From an uncultured Acidobacteriia bacterium (lineage in GTDB: Bacteria > Acidobacteriota > Terriglobia > Bryobacterales > Bryobacteraceae), in contig CAIVPR010000165.1 in the NCBI GenBank assembly GCA_903907865.1, positions 1 through 59,713 on the forward strand: 59,713 nucleotides of DNA. The letters are read 5' to 3'. A program made the position numbers and the translations under genes. This document shows positions 26,828-35,941 of this stretch, piece by piece; position 1 is the stretch's first letter; every line of letters starts with the position of its first letter. The notes beneath the pieces were generated by a model. That model ran no database searches, was not told where the DNA came from, and was given only the letters and a program-made list of their open reading frames with translations.

Positions 26828-28465
26828 ATGAATAAACCACTCAAATCCCGCCGCTCATTCCTTTCCGGGGTTGCGGTCGCCGGTGCCGCTTCGGCGGTCC
26901 CCGGCATGCTCAAGGCGGAGGAAAACGGCGCGAAAATGGAGCCGCTGGCGAAGTCCACTTCGCCTTCCGAAACGGCACGCCAGCGCTTGGCGTATCAGGT
27001 CCGCCTCGCCGCCGCGAACTACCAGAAAGACCAGCCGGTCGCGGCCCATGCCGTCAACGTTGACGAAACCCGCTCCCCTTCCGGCGTCGTTTCCTACTCC
27101 AAGGGATTGATGCAGAACGCCCTCGGCGAACCGGATTCGCTGTCCTACCGAGCCTTTGTGAAGGCCTGCGAGACCGGGTCGATGGATAGCTTCAACCTCG
27201 TCGTGATGGGCGGTACGTCCAGGCTGGCGAATCCGCTGGGAGCCTACGCGTACGGCCTGGAGGGTGCCGACAGCCACCAACTCACGATGCCCGCCCCGCC
27301 GTCCTGCTCCAGCGCCGGGATGGCCGCCGACATGGTCGAGGACTACTGGCGCGCCCTGACCCGCGATGTCGCGTTCAACGACTACGGCACTGCGGGCCTG
27401 ATCCAGCAGGCGTCCGACGACATGAGCACACTGTCGGCCTATTCCGGCGTCAAGGTAAACGGCAAAGTCACCCCCAACGTGATCTTTCGCGGGCAGACGG
27501 CGGGCGACCTGCAAGGCCCCATCCTCTCCCAGTTTCTGCTCAAGCCGATCCCATACGGCGGCACCATCATTCCGCAGACTTGGCGGACCTACACGCCCGG
27601 CTCCGACTACGTGACCACCTACGGCGACTGGCTCAACATTCAGAACGGCATTCCGCCCACCGCCACCCAGCAGTTCGACACGACTCCGCGCTACATCCGC
27701 AACATGCGGGACCTCGCCGCCTTTGTCCACAACGACTATCCCTACGAGGCGTTCCTCAACGCGGCCTGCATTCTGCAAGGGTTGGGCGGAGCGGTGGCGT
27801 CCACCACCAGCCCCTACGCAGTTGGGGGTCCGACAACCGGATTTGTGACCTTCGGACCGGTGATGGTATTCGACCTTGTCTCTCGAGTCGCCGCAGCCGC
27901 GCTGCGCGCCGCGTGGTTCCAGAAGTGGAACGTCCACCGCCGCATCCGCCCGGAGCAGTTCGCTGGACGCGTCCACAACCACGTAAGCGGTGCCGCCACC
28001 TACGCGCTGCACGCCGACCTGCTGCAATCCAAGGCGCTCCCGGCGGTGTTTGGCAAGACTGGCAACTACCTCCTGCCGCAGGCTTACCCCGAGGGAGCGC
28101 CGCTCCATCCGTCCTATCCGGCGGGGCATGCGTGCATCGCGGGCGCTTGCGCCACGGTGCTGAAGGCGATCTACGCCGAGAAGGCGGTGCTGGCCAGTCC
28201 CGTCGCCGCGTCTTCGGACGGACTCACTCTCAATCCCGTTACCGGAGTCAGCCTCACGGTCGGGGGCGAGTTGGATAAATTGGCCTCGAACGTGGCCTTG
28301 GCGCGGGACAGCGCGGGTGTCCACTACCGTAGCGACAGCGTCCAAGGCCTGCTGCTTGGGGAAAAGGTGGCGATCGGCATCCTGAGGGATTACCGGAGCA
28401 CGCTGCCCGAATTCTATCCGGCGTTCCAGTTCACGGGCTTCGGCGGCGCTCTCATGGCGGTGTAG
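26828..28465 (+). CDS. Tat-exported vanadium-dependent haloperoxidase/PAP2 family protein
   Basis: A 545-residue protein with a twin-arginine start (SRRSFLSGVAVAGAASA). The three vanadate/phosphate motifs of the haloperoxidase-acid phosphatase fold are visible: KWNVHRRIRPEQF, then LHPSYPAGHACIAGA with the axial-helix Ser-Tyr-Pro-x-Gly-His, and ALARDSAGVHYRSD. It would halogenate organics with peroxide and halide or, less likely, act as a phosphatase. It is followed by a strong hairpin and seems to be its own unit. Confidence 0.88.
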   Translation: MNKPLKSRRSFLSGVAVAGAASAVPGMLKAEENGAKMEPLAKSTSPSETARQRLAYQVRLAAANYQKDQPVAAHAVNVDETRSPSGVVSYSKGLMQNALGEPDSLSYRAFVKACETGSMDSFNLVVMGGTSRLANPLGAYAYGLEGADSHQLTMPAPPSCSSAGMAADMVEDYWRALTRDVAFNDYGTAGLIQQASDDMSTLSAYSGVKVNGKVTPNVIFRGQTAGDLQGPILSQFLLKPIPYGGTIIPQTWRTYTPGSDYVTTYGDWLNIQNGIPPTATQQFDTTPRYIRNMRDLAAFVHNDYPYEAFLNAACILQGLGGAVASTTSPYAVGGPTTGFVTFGPVMVFDLVSRVAAAALRAAWFQKWNVHRRIRPEQFAGRVHNHVSGAATYALHADLLQSKALPAVFGKTGNYLLPQAYPEGAPLHPSYPAGHACIAGACATVLKAIYAEKAVLASPVAASSDGLTLNPVTGVSLTVGGELDKLASNVALARDSAGVHYRSDSVQGLLLGEKVAIGILRDYRSTLPEFYPAFQFTGFGGALMAV

Positions 28466-28474
28466 CGTCGTCCG

Positions 28475-28509
28475 GGGAGATGCGGCGGATCAGTTCCGCC
28501 GTATCTCCC
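28475..28509 (+). terminator. hairpin after the haloperoxidase gene
   Basis: Fifteen-base arms (GGGAGATGCGGCGGA and TCCGCCGTATCTCCC) pair with a single G-T wobble around a five-base loop, ten bases after the stop. There is no T-run, so termination may need Rho or the hairpin may mainly protect the 3' end. Confidence 0.6.
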
Positions 28510-28661
28510 TATGCAAGATGGGCGTCTTGGAAGCCGTCCGTGCCCGGGCTCGCTCCGAAACAGGCCGAGTGCGCGACACATCCTAGACGCGATGGCGGTT
28601 GGGCAGATATTCGGCGTCAACTCGAAGGGGCGGTCGCCCCGTGATGTTAGCGTAATGGGGT

Positions 28662-30491
28662 ATGCGGTTCCTCGCGCTTCTCCTCATTTCCTTCAGCCTC
28701 CAAGCCGCGGACGGCGATTGGGCCTTCTACGGCGGCGACGCCGGGGGAATGAAATACTCCCCGCTGGACCAGGTCAACCGCGCCAACGTATCGCGGCTGG
28801 CCCCAGTCTGGACCTGGCACTCCAAGGACATGCACCCCGGGTCTAAGGGCGGCCTCCGCGGCAAGCAGTCGGCCTTCGAAACCACTCCCCTCTATATCGA
28901 GGGCTCGCTCTACGCCACCACCGCCTTCGGACGAGTGGTCGCGCTCGACCCGCTCACCGGCAAGGAGCGCTGGGCCTTCGACCCGCACGTGGATCCCAAC
29001 GTCGGTTACGGCGATTTCGCCAACCGGGGCGTGGCAACTTGGGGTGCCGGGAAGTCCCTGCGCCTGTTCATCGGCACCATCGACGCCCGTTTGATCGCGC
29101 TCGATGCGGCGACCGGTCGCCCGATCCCGCAATTCGGGAAATCGGGCCAAGTCAACCTGCGGCTGGGCCTGCGCATCCCACCGCGAACCAAGTCCGAGTA
29201 CGAGGAAACTTCTCCGCCCGTGGTCATCGGAGATTTGGTGGTGGTCGGTTCGGCCATCGCCGACAACGGGCGCACGGACATGGCGAGCGGCGAAGTCCGC
29301 GCCTATAACGCCCAATCCGGGAAGCTGGCCTGGACATTCGATCCGTTACGCGGGACCAAGACCGGGGCGGGCAACGCGTGGTCCATCATGACCGTCGACG
29401 CCGAGCGCGGCTTGATCTTCGTCCCGACCGGCAGCCCCAGCCCTGACTACGACGGCGGCATGCGCAAAGGCAACAACGCCTACGCGAACTCCGTCGTCGC
29501 CCTTGAGGCCAAAACCGGCAAGGTGCGCTGGAGTTTCCAGACCGTTCACCACGACCTCTGGGACTACGACGTGGCCTCCCAACCCGCCTTGGTGACGGTA
29601 AAGGGGCGGGCGGCCGTCGCCGTGGGCTCGAAGACCGGCAATCTGTTCCTTTTGGACCGAGAAACCGGCGCGCCTTTGTTCGGCGTCGAGGAGCGGCCCG
29701 CTCCGAAGAGCGACGTACCCGGCGAAGAGGCCTCGGCCACCCAGCCCTATCCGAAACTTCCGGCACACCTGGGGCCGACGCGGTTCGAGCCGTGGGGACC
29801 TACGGAAGAAGAACGGAAATGGTGCGCCGATACCGTCGCCAAGCTACGCAATGACGGCATGTTCACGCCCCCGTCGCTGGGCGGGTCGCTTGTGTTTCCC
29901 GGCAACGTTGGCGGCATGGCGTGGGGAGGCGTGGCGTTCGACCCCACGGGCGGCACGCTCTATGTTCCCTACAACCGGCTCGCCGCAGTGGTGCGGCTCG
30001 TTCCCCGCGCGGAGCTTGCCGCCGCGGACAAGGAGCGTCCCGACTGGGAAACAGCGCCACAAACCGGGACCCCGTACGGGATGCAACGGACCTTCCTGCT
30101 GGGTCCCAAGGGAGCTCCGTGCACAGCGCCGCCATGGGGACTGCTGGCGGCCATCGACGCCAACACGGGAGCGCTCAAATGGGAAGTTCCGGTCGGGAGC
30201 ATTCCGTTCGCTGGGGACCACCCCGAACGAGGCTCGATTGCGCTGGGAGGCCCCATCGCTACTGCCGGAAAGCTGGTTTTCCTCGGCGCGACACTGGACC
30301 CGTACCTCAAGGCCTACGACTCCGAAACCGGCAAGGAACTCTGGCGCGGAAAGCTGCCGACATCGGCCCGCGCCACACCGATGACGTTCCGGGGGCCCGA
30401 CGGCAAACAGTACGTTGTGATTGCGGCGGGAGGCCATGAAGTACCAGGCAACACCCAAGGCGACGAGTTGGTGGTATTCGGGCTAAAGTAA
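28662..30491 (+). CDS. PQQ-dependent dehydrogenase (glucose-dehydrogenase-like)
   Basis: A 609-residue exported quinoprotein: signal peptide 1-16, then propeller repeats starting WAFYGGDAGGMKYSPLDQVN, with FETTPLYIEGSLYATTAFGR, VALDPLTGKERW, VFPTGSPSPDYDGG-type turns and TMTFRGPDGKQYVVIAAGG at the end. The order matches membrane glucose/polyol dehydrogenases without the N-terminal membrane domain. The substrate is probably a sugar or alcohol oxidised in the periplasm. TGtTAGCGT before the ATG looks like an extended -10 with an eight-base gap, so the mRNA may be almost leaderless. Confidence 0.87.
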   Translation: MRFLALLLISFSLQAADGDWAFYGGDAGGMKYSPLDQVNRANVSRLAPVWTWHSKDMHPGSKGGLRGKQSAFETTPLYIEGSLYATTAFGRVVALDPLTGKERWAFDPHVDPNVGYGDFANRGVATWGAGKSLRLFIGTIDARLIALDAATGRPIPQFGKSGQVNLRLGLRIPPRTKSEYEETSPPVVIGDLVVVGSAIADNGRTDMASGEVRAYNAQSGKLAWTFDPLRGTKTGAGNAWSIMTVDAERGLIFVPTGSPSPDYDGGMRKGNNAYANSVVALEAKTGKVRWSFQTVHHDLWDYDVASQPALVTVKGRAAVAVGSKTGNLFLLDRETGAPLFGVEERPAPKSDVPGEEASATQPYPKLPAHLGPTRFEPWGPTEEERKWCADTVAKLRNDGMFTPPSLGGSLVFPGNVGGMAWGGVAFDPTGGTLYVPYNRLAAVVRLVPRAELAAADKERPDWETAPQTGTPYGMQRTFLLGPKGAPCTAPPWGLLAAIDANTGALKWEVPVGSIPFAGDHPERGSIALGGPIATAGKLVFLGATLDPYLKAYDSETGKELWRGKLPTSARATPMTFRGPDGKQYVVIAAGGHEVPGNTQGDELVVFGLK

Positions 30492-30545
30492 AAGCGCGGT
30501 CTCGCTATTGCGCGGACAGCTTCCGGTTACCGCGTACTGGCCTAA

Positions 30546-31121
30546 CTAACGAGCCCTGCGCCGCAAGCCAGTTGCCAGCGCCATGAATCCACCAGCAAAT
30601 AGCGCCAGACTACTTGGTTCCGGCGCAGTGCTGGTCCCGGTGACGATAGATGCGTCATCCACAGCCACGGACAAACCGCTATTCCCATAGATGGCGAGCC
30701 CCACCAGCGATTTTCCAGTGGCCAAAGCCGATGTTACGTCGAAGTGCTCCCAGTCTGTAGACAACGCGGTCACCACTGTATTGGATGTGGTGCTGTCGGA
30801 ATAGAAGAAGTCCACCTCCAGCCCACTCGCGAGGAACTGACTGCTCACGGGAAAATGAGCCCAGAAGGAAACCTCCGTGATGTCGGAATTCAAAACAGCC
30901 GCAAAATCCTGCTCGAGTTCGCGGTTCCCGTCCACGGTCGCACTGTAGGTTCCGGTTCTCGCATCCAAGTTGGTTGCGGACCATAAGCATCCGCTGCACA
31001 AGTCATTCGCGTTGTACCAAGGCGTGAGTACGCCCGACTCGAAATCGCCGTTAACAAGAACCTGGCCTGCCTGGGCGGCAAAGGGCATTACCAAGAGCAT
31101 TGCAAGAGACACGTATCGCAT
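30546..31121 (-). CDS. PEP-CTERM sorted exported protein
   Basis: A 191-residue protein with a signal peptide (RYVSLAMLLVMPFAAQA), a lectin-like beta region (VLVNGDFESGVLTPWYNAND) and a C-terminal PEP-CTERM tail: PEPSSLALFAGGFMALATGL followed by RRRAR. It should be processed by an exosortase, none of which is in the window. GGAGGAG lies just before the ATG at 31119-31121, which decides the start over longer readings. Confidence 0.88.
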   Translation of the reverse strand: MRYVSLAMLLVMPFAAQAGQVLVNGDFESGVLTPWYNANDLCSGCLWSATNLDARTGTYSATVDGNRELEQDFAAVLNSDITEVSFWAHFPVSSQFLASGLEVDFFYSDSTTSNTVVTALSTDWEHFDVTSALATGKSLVGLAIYGNSGLSVAVDDASIVTGTSTAPEPSSLALFAGGFMALATGLRRRAR

Positions 31122-31415
31122 GAGACTCCTCCGAGAGCATACATCTTTGCGGGATGAATATATGAATTCCCGCCTCGTCAAAGCGTAGCACGCGCCACAA
31201 AGACATTGCCCCAGTCCGCTGCCACCTCCGCTCGGCTCGGAATTCAGCGGATGGTGCGCATGGCTCGGTAACATGTTGATGCTGCGAAGCGCCGACGGCA
31301 AACCGAAGATGCGGCGTGGCACGGCCAACTGCAGTTTTTGGATTTACACACTCCACAGCGACGGCTGAAATCCAAAGCACTCCCGGCAGGTTTCGGCAAA
31401 AGCGCTAATCGCAAT
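31122..31415. other. intergenic stretch with dispersed-repeat block
   Basis: No gene is recognised here. It contains the 31302-31332 repeat block and AT-richer sequence upstream of the PEP-CTERM gene where its promoter must lie. Confidence 0.5.
31302..31332 (+). repeat. dispersed repeat, second-block copy
   Basis: The block begins ACCGAAGATGCGGCGTGGCA and ends GCCAACTGC, the same sequence with few changes as 26614-26644. It is preceded by GAAGCGCCG, also found in the 38852 copy. Confidence 0.6.
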
Positions 31416-33260
31416 TCAGTACACGAATCCCGCCCGTACAATGATGACGCCGAACGCGGCCCCTTCCGCATCTTTGTACGGATCGGAAACGTCAAGATCC
31501 ACCAAAGTGTACCCTGTCCGGCTGATCAAGGCGGCGGCGACAGGCAGGCGGATCTCGTTCATCCCGTCGTGGTCCAGAGGCACCTTCGCCACCTCCGTAC
31601 CGTTGACCGCAACCGACATCGTCCGGTGGCCCTTGGCCACAAAGTCCGGCACCCAGTACTTGGCCGTCAGGAAAGCCGGTGCGGGGAAGACGTCGAACTT
31701 AAACTTGGCGTGCGGCTCGGTCCAACGGCCGATTTCCGCACTGTCGCCGTCCATCACGCCTGAGACGACGTAGGCCGAGTGGTCGCGGTGGCTCATGTCC
31801 AGCTCGCGGCCGACCGTGTACTTCTGGAGGATGTGGAGGCGAATCGATTCGTTGATGTCGCGGTTGTCCAACTCCTCGTACCGGCCCGCGCCGAGGGCGA
31901 AAACGTGGTCGTAGTGGAGGGGTTGGCCCCGCTCGGGTCGCTGGTCGACGGGACCGTTGAGGCGGTGGACCACAATGGAGTGGTCGTTGTAGAACAGCCG
32001 GACGTTGAAGGCCAAGTCCCACGAGAGCGAGGGGAAATCGTCCGAGACAAACAGCAGCCTGGATTTGGGAGGCAGGGTCGGGTATTCCTGGCGCAGTTGT
32101 TCCGATAGGCGCAGTTCGGGGAGAATGCGGGGATCGAAGTATGGCGGCCAGTTGGTGGCATGGAAGGCGATGGCGGCGATCGCAATGACGGCGAACACGA
32201 GGCCGTCCAGCTTGTTGGGAATGCGGAAGAGCCGGACAAGGCTGAATACAAGGGCTGCGATGTAGATGCTGAGGCCGAGATCGGGGACGTATAGGACGTA
32301 GCCCGGGCGGCTGGCGATCAGGGCCACCGGGGTCACGGCCAGGGCGAAGAAGGCCAACCCGAAGGCCATCACCCGGTTGCGCAGCAGCGCTGCCGCGGCA
32401 ATCATCGCAGTCAGGATTCCTGCGGCAACACCGGGGCTCAGCGCCGCCGGACGGTACGCCAGCATGCCGAAATACTCGCCCAGCCGCGTCAACCAAAGGT
32501 GGAGATCCGCCCGCGGACGGTACGCGGGAGTCATCATCAGTTCCGGGGTCTTGTTGACGCGAAGGAATACGAAGACCAGCGCCATCACGCCAAGTACGGC
32601 AAACAGCGGCACCACTTGCCGGACCCGCTGGCCCAAGGTCTTCGTCCACAGCGCTGGCGGCAGCACCAACATGACTTCATAGAGCCCGAGGATCGCCACC
32701 ATGGCCACCCCGCTCTCCTTCGAATCCATGGCGAGGACGGCCATCAGGCAAATCCAGATCGACTGCCGGAGGCTCAGCCCACGGTCCTTCCCCCGCCATT
32801 CCACGTAAAGCGCCACCCCGAGCCCGGTGAACAGGAAGCACAGCCTGTCATATATGGTTCCCGCGCTCGTGTAGAGATCCTGGAACCGGCCGTGCACCAA
32901 CGTAATCGCGACTGCTGCCAACGCTGGCCACACAGCCCCGAGCACAACCCGATACAGACGGAACGCCACATAGACGTTCAGCGCCAGCAGCAACCACATG
33001 AAGATGTACAAAGGCTCCGGGTGGAAACCGAAAACAGCGTAGAAGACCCGGTACACCACGCCTCCCAGCGGACGGTAGACCGGCGTCCAGAACATAGGGA
33101 CCGAACGGCCCAAACGCCATGGATTCATGTCCCAGGCGAAGGTCATGTTCATCATGTCGTCGCCGGAGAAGAACGTGAGCATACCGCGCCACGTGAACCA
33201 CGTGAAGGCCGCTACCAGCGCTCCGAACGACCACTTTTGCGGGCGGGTAAGTGTCAGCAT
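31416..33260 (-). CDS. multi-span membrane protein, glycosyltransferase-C-like
   Basis: The 614-residue protein has about 11 membrane segments in its first 400 residues and a soluble C-terminal part of about 200. The early TFFSGDDMMNMTFAWDMNPW, with an acidic pair in the first loop, and the PVYRPLGGVVYRVFY segment resemble GT-C type transferases that use lipid-linked sugars. The C-terminal part (LLFVSDDFPSLSW, GHRTMSVAVNGTEVAKVPL) is beta-rich and would be outside the membrane. I cannot assign a donor or acceptor. It ends the run Rrf2-cysK-BNR and starts seven bases after it. Confidence 0.6.
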   Translation of the reverse strand: MLTLTRPQKWSFGALVAAFTWFTWRGMLTFFSGDDMMNMTFAWDMNPWRLGRSVPMFWTPVYRPLGGVVYRVFYAVFGFHPEPLYIFMWLLLALNVYVAFRLYRVVLGAVWPALAAVAITLVHGRFQDLYTSAGTIYDRLCFLFTGLGVALYVEWRGKDRGLSLRQSIWICLMAVLAMDSKESGVAMVAILGLYEVMLVLPPALWTKTLGQRVRQVVPLFAVLGVMALVFVFLRVNKTPELMMTPAYRPRADLHLWLTRLGEYFGMLAYRPAALSPGVAAGILTAMIAAAALLRNRVMAFGLAFFALAVTPVALIASRPGYVLYVPDLGLSIYIAALVFSLVRLFRIPNKLDGLVFAVIAIAAIAFHATNWPPYFDPRILPELRLSEQLRQEYPTLPPKSRLLFVSDDFPSLSWDLAFNVRLFYNDHSIVVHRLNGPVDQRPERGQPLHYDHVFALGAGRYEELDNRDINESIRLHILQKYTVGRELDMSHRDHSAYVVSGVMDGDSAEIGRWTEPHAKFKFDVFPAPAFLTAKYWVPDFVAKGHRTMSVAVNGTEVAKVPLDHDGMNEIRLPVAAALISRTGYTLVDLDVSDPYKDAEGAAFGVIIVRAGFVY

Positions 33261-33267
33261 GCCTGGT

Positions 33268-34317
33268 TCAGGGCTTTTTCTTGGCAGGCGCAGTTGGCCG
33301 TTTCACAGACTTCGCCGGGGTGCCGAGTTTGATTTCCTCCACGTAGTCCTTGTCGGGATCGGCGTCGGTCTTCATCTCCGGCTCCGGGAGCGGCTCCTTG
33401 GCCTCGACGGGCTTGATTTTGCAACTGGCGGATTCGATCAGGAAACTCGCCACGGTTTCCCACTTCTCGCCGTTGCGGCGTTCCACCAGCCATTCCGCCG
33501 CTGAGGCGCTGGCACGCACGCGAAGGTCCTCCTCGGCGCTTGGCGGGGGAACGTGTTTCAGAGTCGGAACCTGGTTCCCCAAGCCCCGGATCATCCAGCT
33601 TTCGCCGCCAGTCTGGGATTCATAGGCATGATAGCGACCGCCGGGCGACGACTTTCCGGCGTCGACAAACATTTCGCCGTGCTGCGCGGAGTCGAACCAG
33701 AAGCGCTGGATTGAGCCCGCACCGCCGTCTTCCGTCAGGGGGCGATTGCGCCAGGTTTGGCCGCCGTCGGTGGTTACCAGGAAGAAGGGATCGCGTGGGA
33801 GCGGATACTGGCTACCGCCCGAGGCCCAGCCGTGTTCGAGGTCGTAGAACTCCACCTGCTCGATGGCCGATCCCCGGAACCGCTTGACCGGTTCGCGCCA
33901 AGTTGTGCCGTTGTCGCCGCTGGAAAGAAAAATGGAAGCGATCGTGCCCGACTGCGCATGCATGTTTCCGGCCAGAAAGAGCTTCTTTCCCGCCGAGGCG
34001 ATACCGCTCAGTTCGAGGAAAATGGAGCACGGCTCGTCTTCCGTGCAGACCAGCCCAACGGACTGCAATTCCTCTTCGGCGCATTCGAACGGGACCCTGA
34101 TGGGCTGACCAGCGTAGCGCAGGACAGGCGGACCCGCGTCAACGGGGACGGCGGCAGACTGCGCCCATGCACAAGCGGAAAATGCAAAGAGGATTAAGCA
34201 AAAACGCGCGGAAATTGGGGTGCGGGCGTGTCCTAGGGTGAATGGGGTGGACGCGCCCGCGTGTCGTAACGGGGAATTGATTGTGTAGGCGAGGGTGTCG
34301 GGATCAAAGTTACGCAT
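33268..34317 (-). CDS. exported BNR/sialidase-like repeat protein
   Basis: About 349 residues. A hydrophobic segment ARFCLILFAFSACAWAQ acts as signal or anchor near residue 40. BNR-type turns follow (SSGDNGTTWREPVKR, TTDGGQTWRNRPL, QTGGESWMIRG), each with the S/T-x-D-x-G-x-T-W pattern of Asp-box propellers. The tail is charged (PEPEMKTDADPDKD...KRPTAPAKKKP). Probably a surface or photosystem-stability-like propeller of unknown role. It lies 13 bases after cysK; the start choice (34317) is uncertain. Confidence 0.6.
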   Translation of the reverse strand: MRNFDPDTLAYTINSPLRHAGASTPFTLGHARTPISARFCLILFAFSACAWAQSAAVPVDAGPPVLRYAGQPIRVPFECAEEELQSVGLVCTEDEPCSIFLELSGIASAGKKLFLAGNMHAQSGTIASIFLSSGDNGTTWREPVKRFRGSAIEQVEFYDLEHGWASGGSQYPLPRDPFFLVTTDGGQTWRNRPLTEDGGAGSIQRFWFDSAQHGEMFVDAGKSSPGGRYHAYESQTGGESWMIRGLGNQVPTLKHVPPPSAEEDLRVRASASAAEWLVERRNGEKWETVASFLIESASCKIKPVEAKEPLPEPEMKTDADPDKDYVEEIKLGTPAKSVKRPTAPAKKKP

Positions 34318-34330
34318 GGCGCAAATTTTC

Positions 34331-35287
34331 TTAGATCTCGAACATCCCCTCGAACAGAACACTTGTCAGGTAGCGCTCGCCGGAATCGGGCAGGATGACG
34401 ACGATTGTCTTGCCGCGGAACTCGTCCTGCTTGGCCACCCGTACAGCGGCTGCGACGGCCGCACCGCACGAAATACCGCACAGCAGCCCCTCCTCGCGGG
34501 CGAGGCGGCGGGCCATTTCGATGGACTCCTCGTTGGTCACCTGCTCGGTGCGGTCGACGATGGAGAGGTCGAGGTTCCTCGGCACGAAGCCGGCCCCGAT
34601 GCCCTGGATTCGGTGTGAACCCGGCTTGGGAGGCAGCCCCGCCATCGTCTGGGTGATGACAGGACTGGCTGCCGGCTCGACGGCGACCGACGTGATGGCC
34701 TTGCCCCGCGTGTGTTTGATGTAACGCGATATGCCGGTAATCGTGCCGCCTGTACCAACGCCGGAGACCAGCACGTCGACGGCGCCGTCTGTCGCCTCCC
34801 AGATTTCGGGGCCGGTCGTCTGCTCATGGACCAGCGGATTGGCGGGGTTGTCGAACTGCTGCAGCATCACGTAGCGGTCGGGGTTGGAAGCCACAATTTC
34901 GTTGGCTTTGGCGATGGCCCCGCCCATGCCTTTCGCGCCCTCGGTCAGCTCCAGCTTGGCACCGAATACCGAGAGCACCTTGCGGCGTTCCATCGACATG
35001 GTTTCCGGCATGGTGAGGGTGACCGCGTGTCCGCGCGCCGCTCCCACGAATGCGAGCGCGATGCCGGTGTTGCCGGACGTGGGCTCGACAATCTCCTTGC
35101 CCCTGCCCAGGAGGCCTCGGCGCTCGGCGTCCCAAATCATCGAAGCGCCGATGCGGCACTTGACCGAATAGGCCGGGTTCCGCCCTTCCACTTTCGCGAG
35201 AACCGTGGCTTGGGCACCTTCGGTTACGCGGTTGAGGCGGACCAGAGGGGTGCGCCCGATGCTAAACGAATTGTCTTCGAAGTACAT
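34331..35287 (-). CDS. cysK: cysteine synthase A (O-acetylserine sulfhydrylase)
   Basis: A 318-residue fold-type II PLP enzyme making cysteine from O-acetylserine and sulfide. The Schiff-base lysine is Lys43 in [10 protein letters not shown], the substrate loop is [13 protein letters not shown] and the phosphate cup [11 protein letters not shown]. The C-terminus [19 protein letters not shown] is normal for CysK. It sits six bases downstream of an Rrf2-family gene, which suggests CymR-like control by cysteine supply. Confidence 0.95.
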   Translation of the reverse strand: MYFEDNSFSIGRTPLVRLNRVTEGAQATVLAKVEGRNPAYSVKCRIGASMIWDAERRGLLGRGKEIVEPTSGNTGIALAFVGAARGHAVTLTMPETMSMERRKVLSVFGAKLELTEGAKGMGGAIAKANEIVASNPDRYVMLQQFDNPANPLVHEQTTGPEIWEATDGAVDVLVSGVGTGGTITGISRYIKHTRGKAITSVAVEPAASPVITQTMAGLPPKPGSHRIQGIGAGFVPRNLDLSIVDRTEQVTNEESIEMARRLAREEGLLCGISCGAAVAAAVRVAKQDEFRGKTIVVILPDSGERYLTSVLFEGMFEI

Positions 35288-35292
35288 GGCTT

Positions 35293-35718
35293 TCAGATCT
35301 CCCAGTTCGGTACAAAACGGCTGTGCTTCTCGTCCCAGTCCCGGACGAGCTGCGCGAAATTGGCGTGGCTCAGGACGTTGTCAAGGGCGCGGTCCACCGC
35401 GTCCCAGAGGTCGGCAAAGGCGGAGTCGGTGGCCCGGCGCGCCTTGGAGCGTTCCTCATTCCGGCCTTCGACAAAACGGAGAACGTCGCCTACGGTGATC
35501 GACTCGGGGCTCTTCGCCAATAGGTATCCGCCGTCGGCCCCTCGCCGGGACTCCACGAACCCTCCCTGCTTGAGGCTGGCGAGGATGAGCTCGAGGAACT
35601 TCTGGGGAATGGCTTGACGGCGCGCGATGTCGGCAATCTTGACCGGCTCGCCGCCGGGGCGGGAGGCCAAATCGAAGATCGCCAGAAGGGCGTACTCGCT
35701 CTTGACGGAGATGTTCAC
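35293..35718 (-). CDS. Rrf2 family transcriptional regulator (CymR-like)
   Basis: A 141-residue winged-helix regulator: [18 protein letters not shown] start, helix-turn-helix [20 protein letters not shown], and wing [14 protein letters not shown]. It lacks the three cysteines of iron-sulfur IscR, so a CymR-type regulator sensing O-acetylserine through CysK is more likely. cysK is the next gene. The start codon is GTG at 35716-35718, embedded in the palindrome TTCACGCGTGAA. Confidence 0.87.
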   Translation of the reverse strand: MNISVKSEYALLAIFDLASRPGGEPVKIADIARRQAIPQKFLELILASLKQGGFVESRRGADGGYLLAKSPESITVGDVLRFVEGRNEERSKARRATDSAFADLWDAVDRALDNVLSHANFAQLVRDWDEKHSRFVPNWEI

Positions 35719-35725
35719 GCGTGAA
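35714..35725. promoter_or_regulatory. palindrome overlapping the Rrf2 gene start
   Basis: TTCACGCGTGAA is a perfect 12-base palindrome covering the GTG start codon. Upstream on the minus strand is GTGTATAGGG, a possible -10, and an imperfect dyad ACTACT/ATTAGT (plus-strand 35744-35759). It may be an autoregulatory site. Confidence 0.4.
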
Positions 35726-35941
35726 GTTCCCTAATCCCTATACACTACTAGACATTAGTTTACGCGGACGGCGGCGTCAACAAGCGGCCGAAAAAGCGAG
35801 TGTGGCGGGCGTACCTGATATTCTGGTGAACCAGTTGTTGAATACTCTTCTTCCAACCAACTCGAGCAAGCCAACGCAGCCGGACGCGGCTGGAACGGGG
35901 CATCCTGCCCACTCGGCGCCTCGTGCGCTTTTGGTGAACCG

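Noticed and set aside
26855-28345. 496-codon minus-strand frame
   Set aside because: Antisense to the haloperoxidase, which has clear catalytic motifs and a Tat signal.
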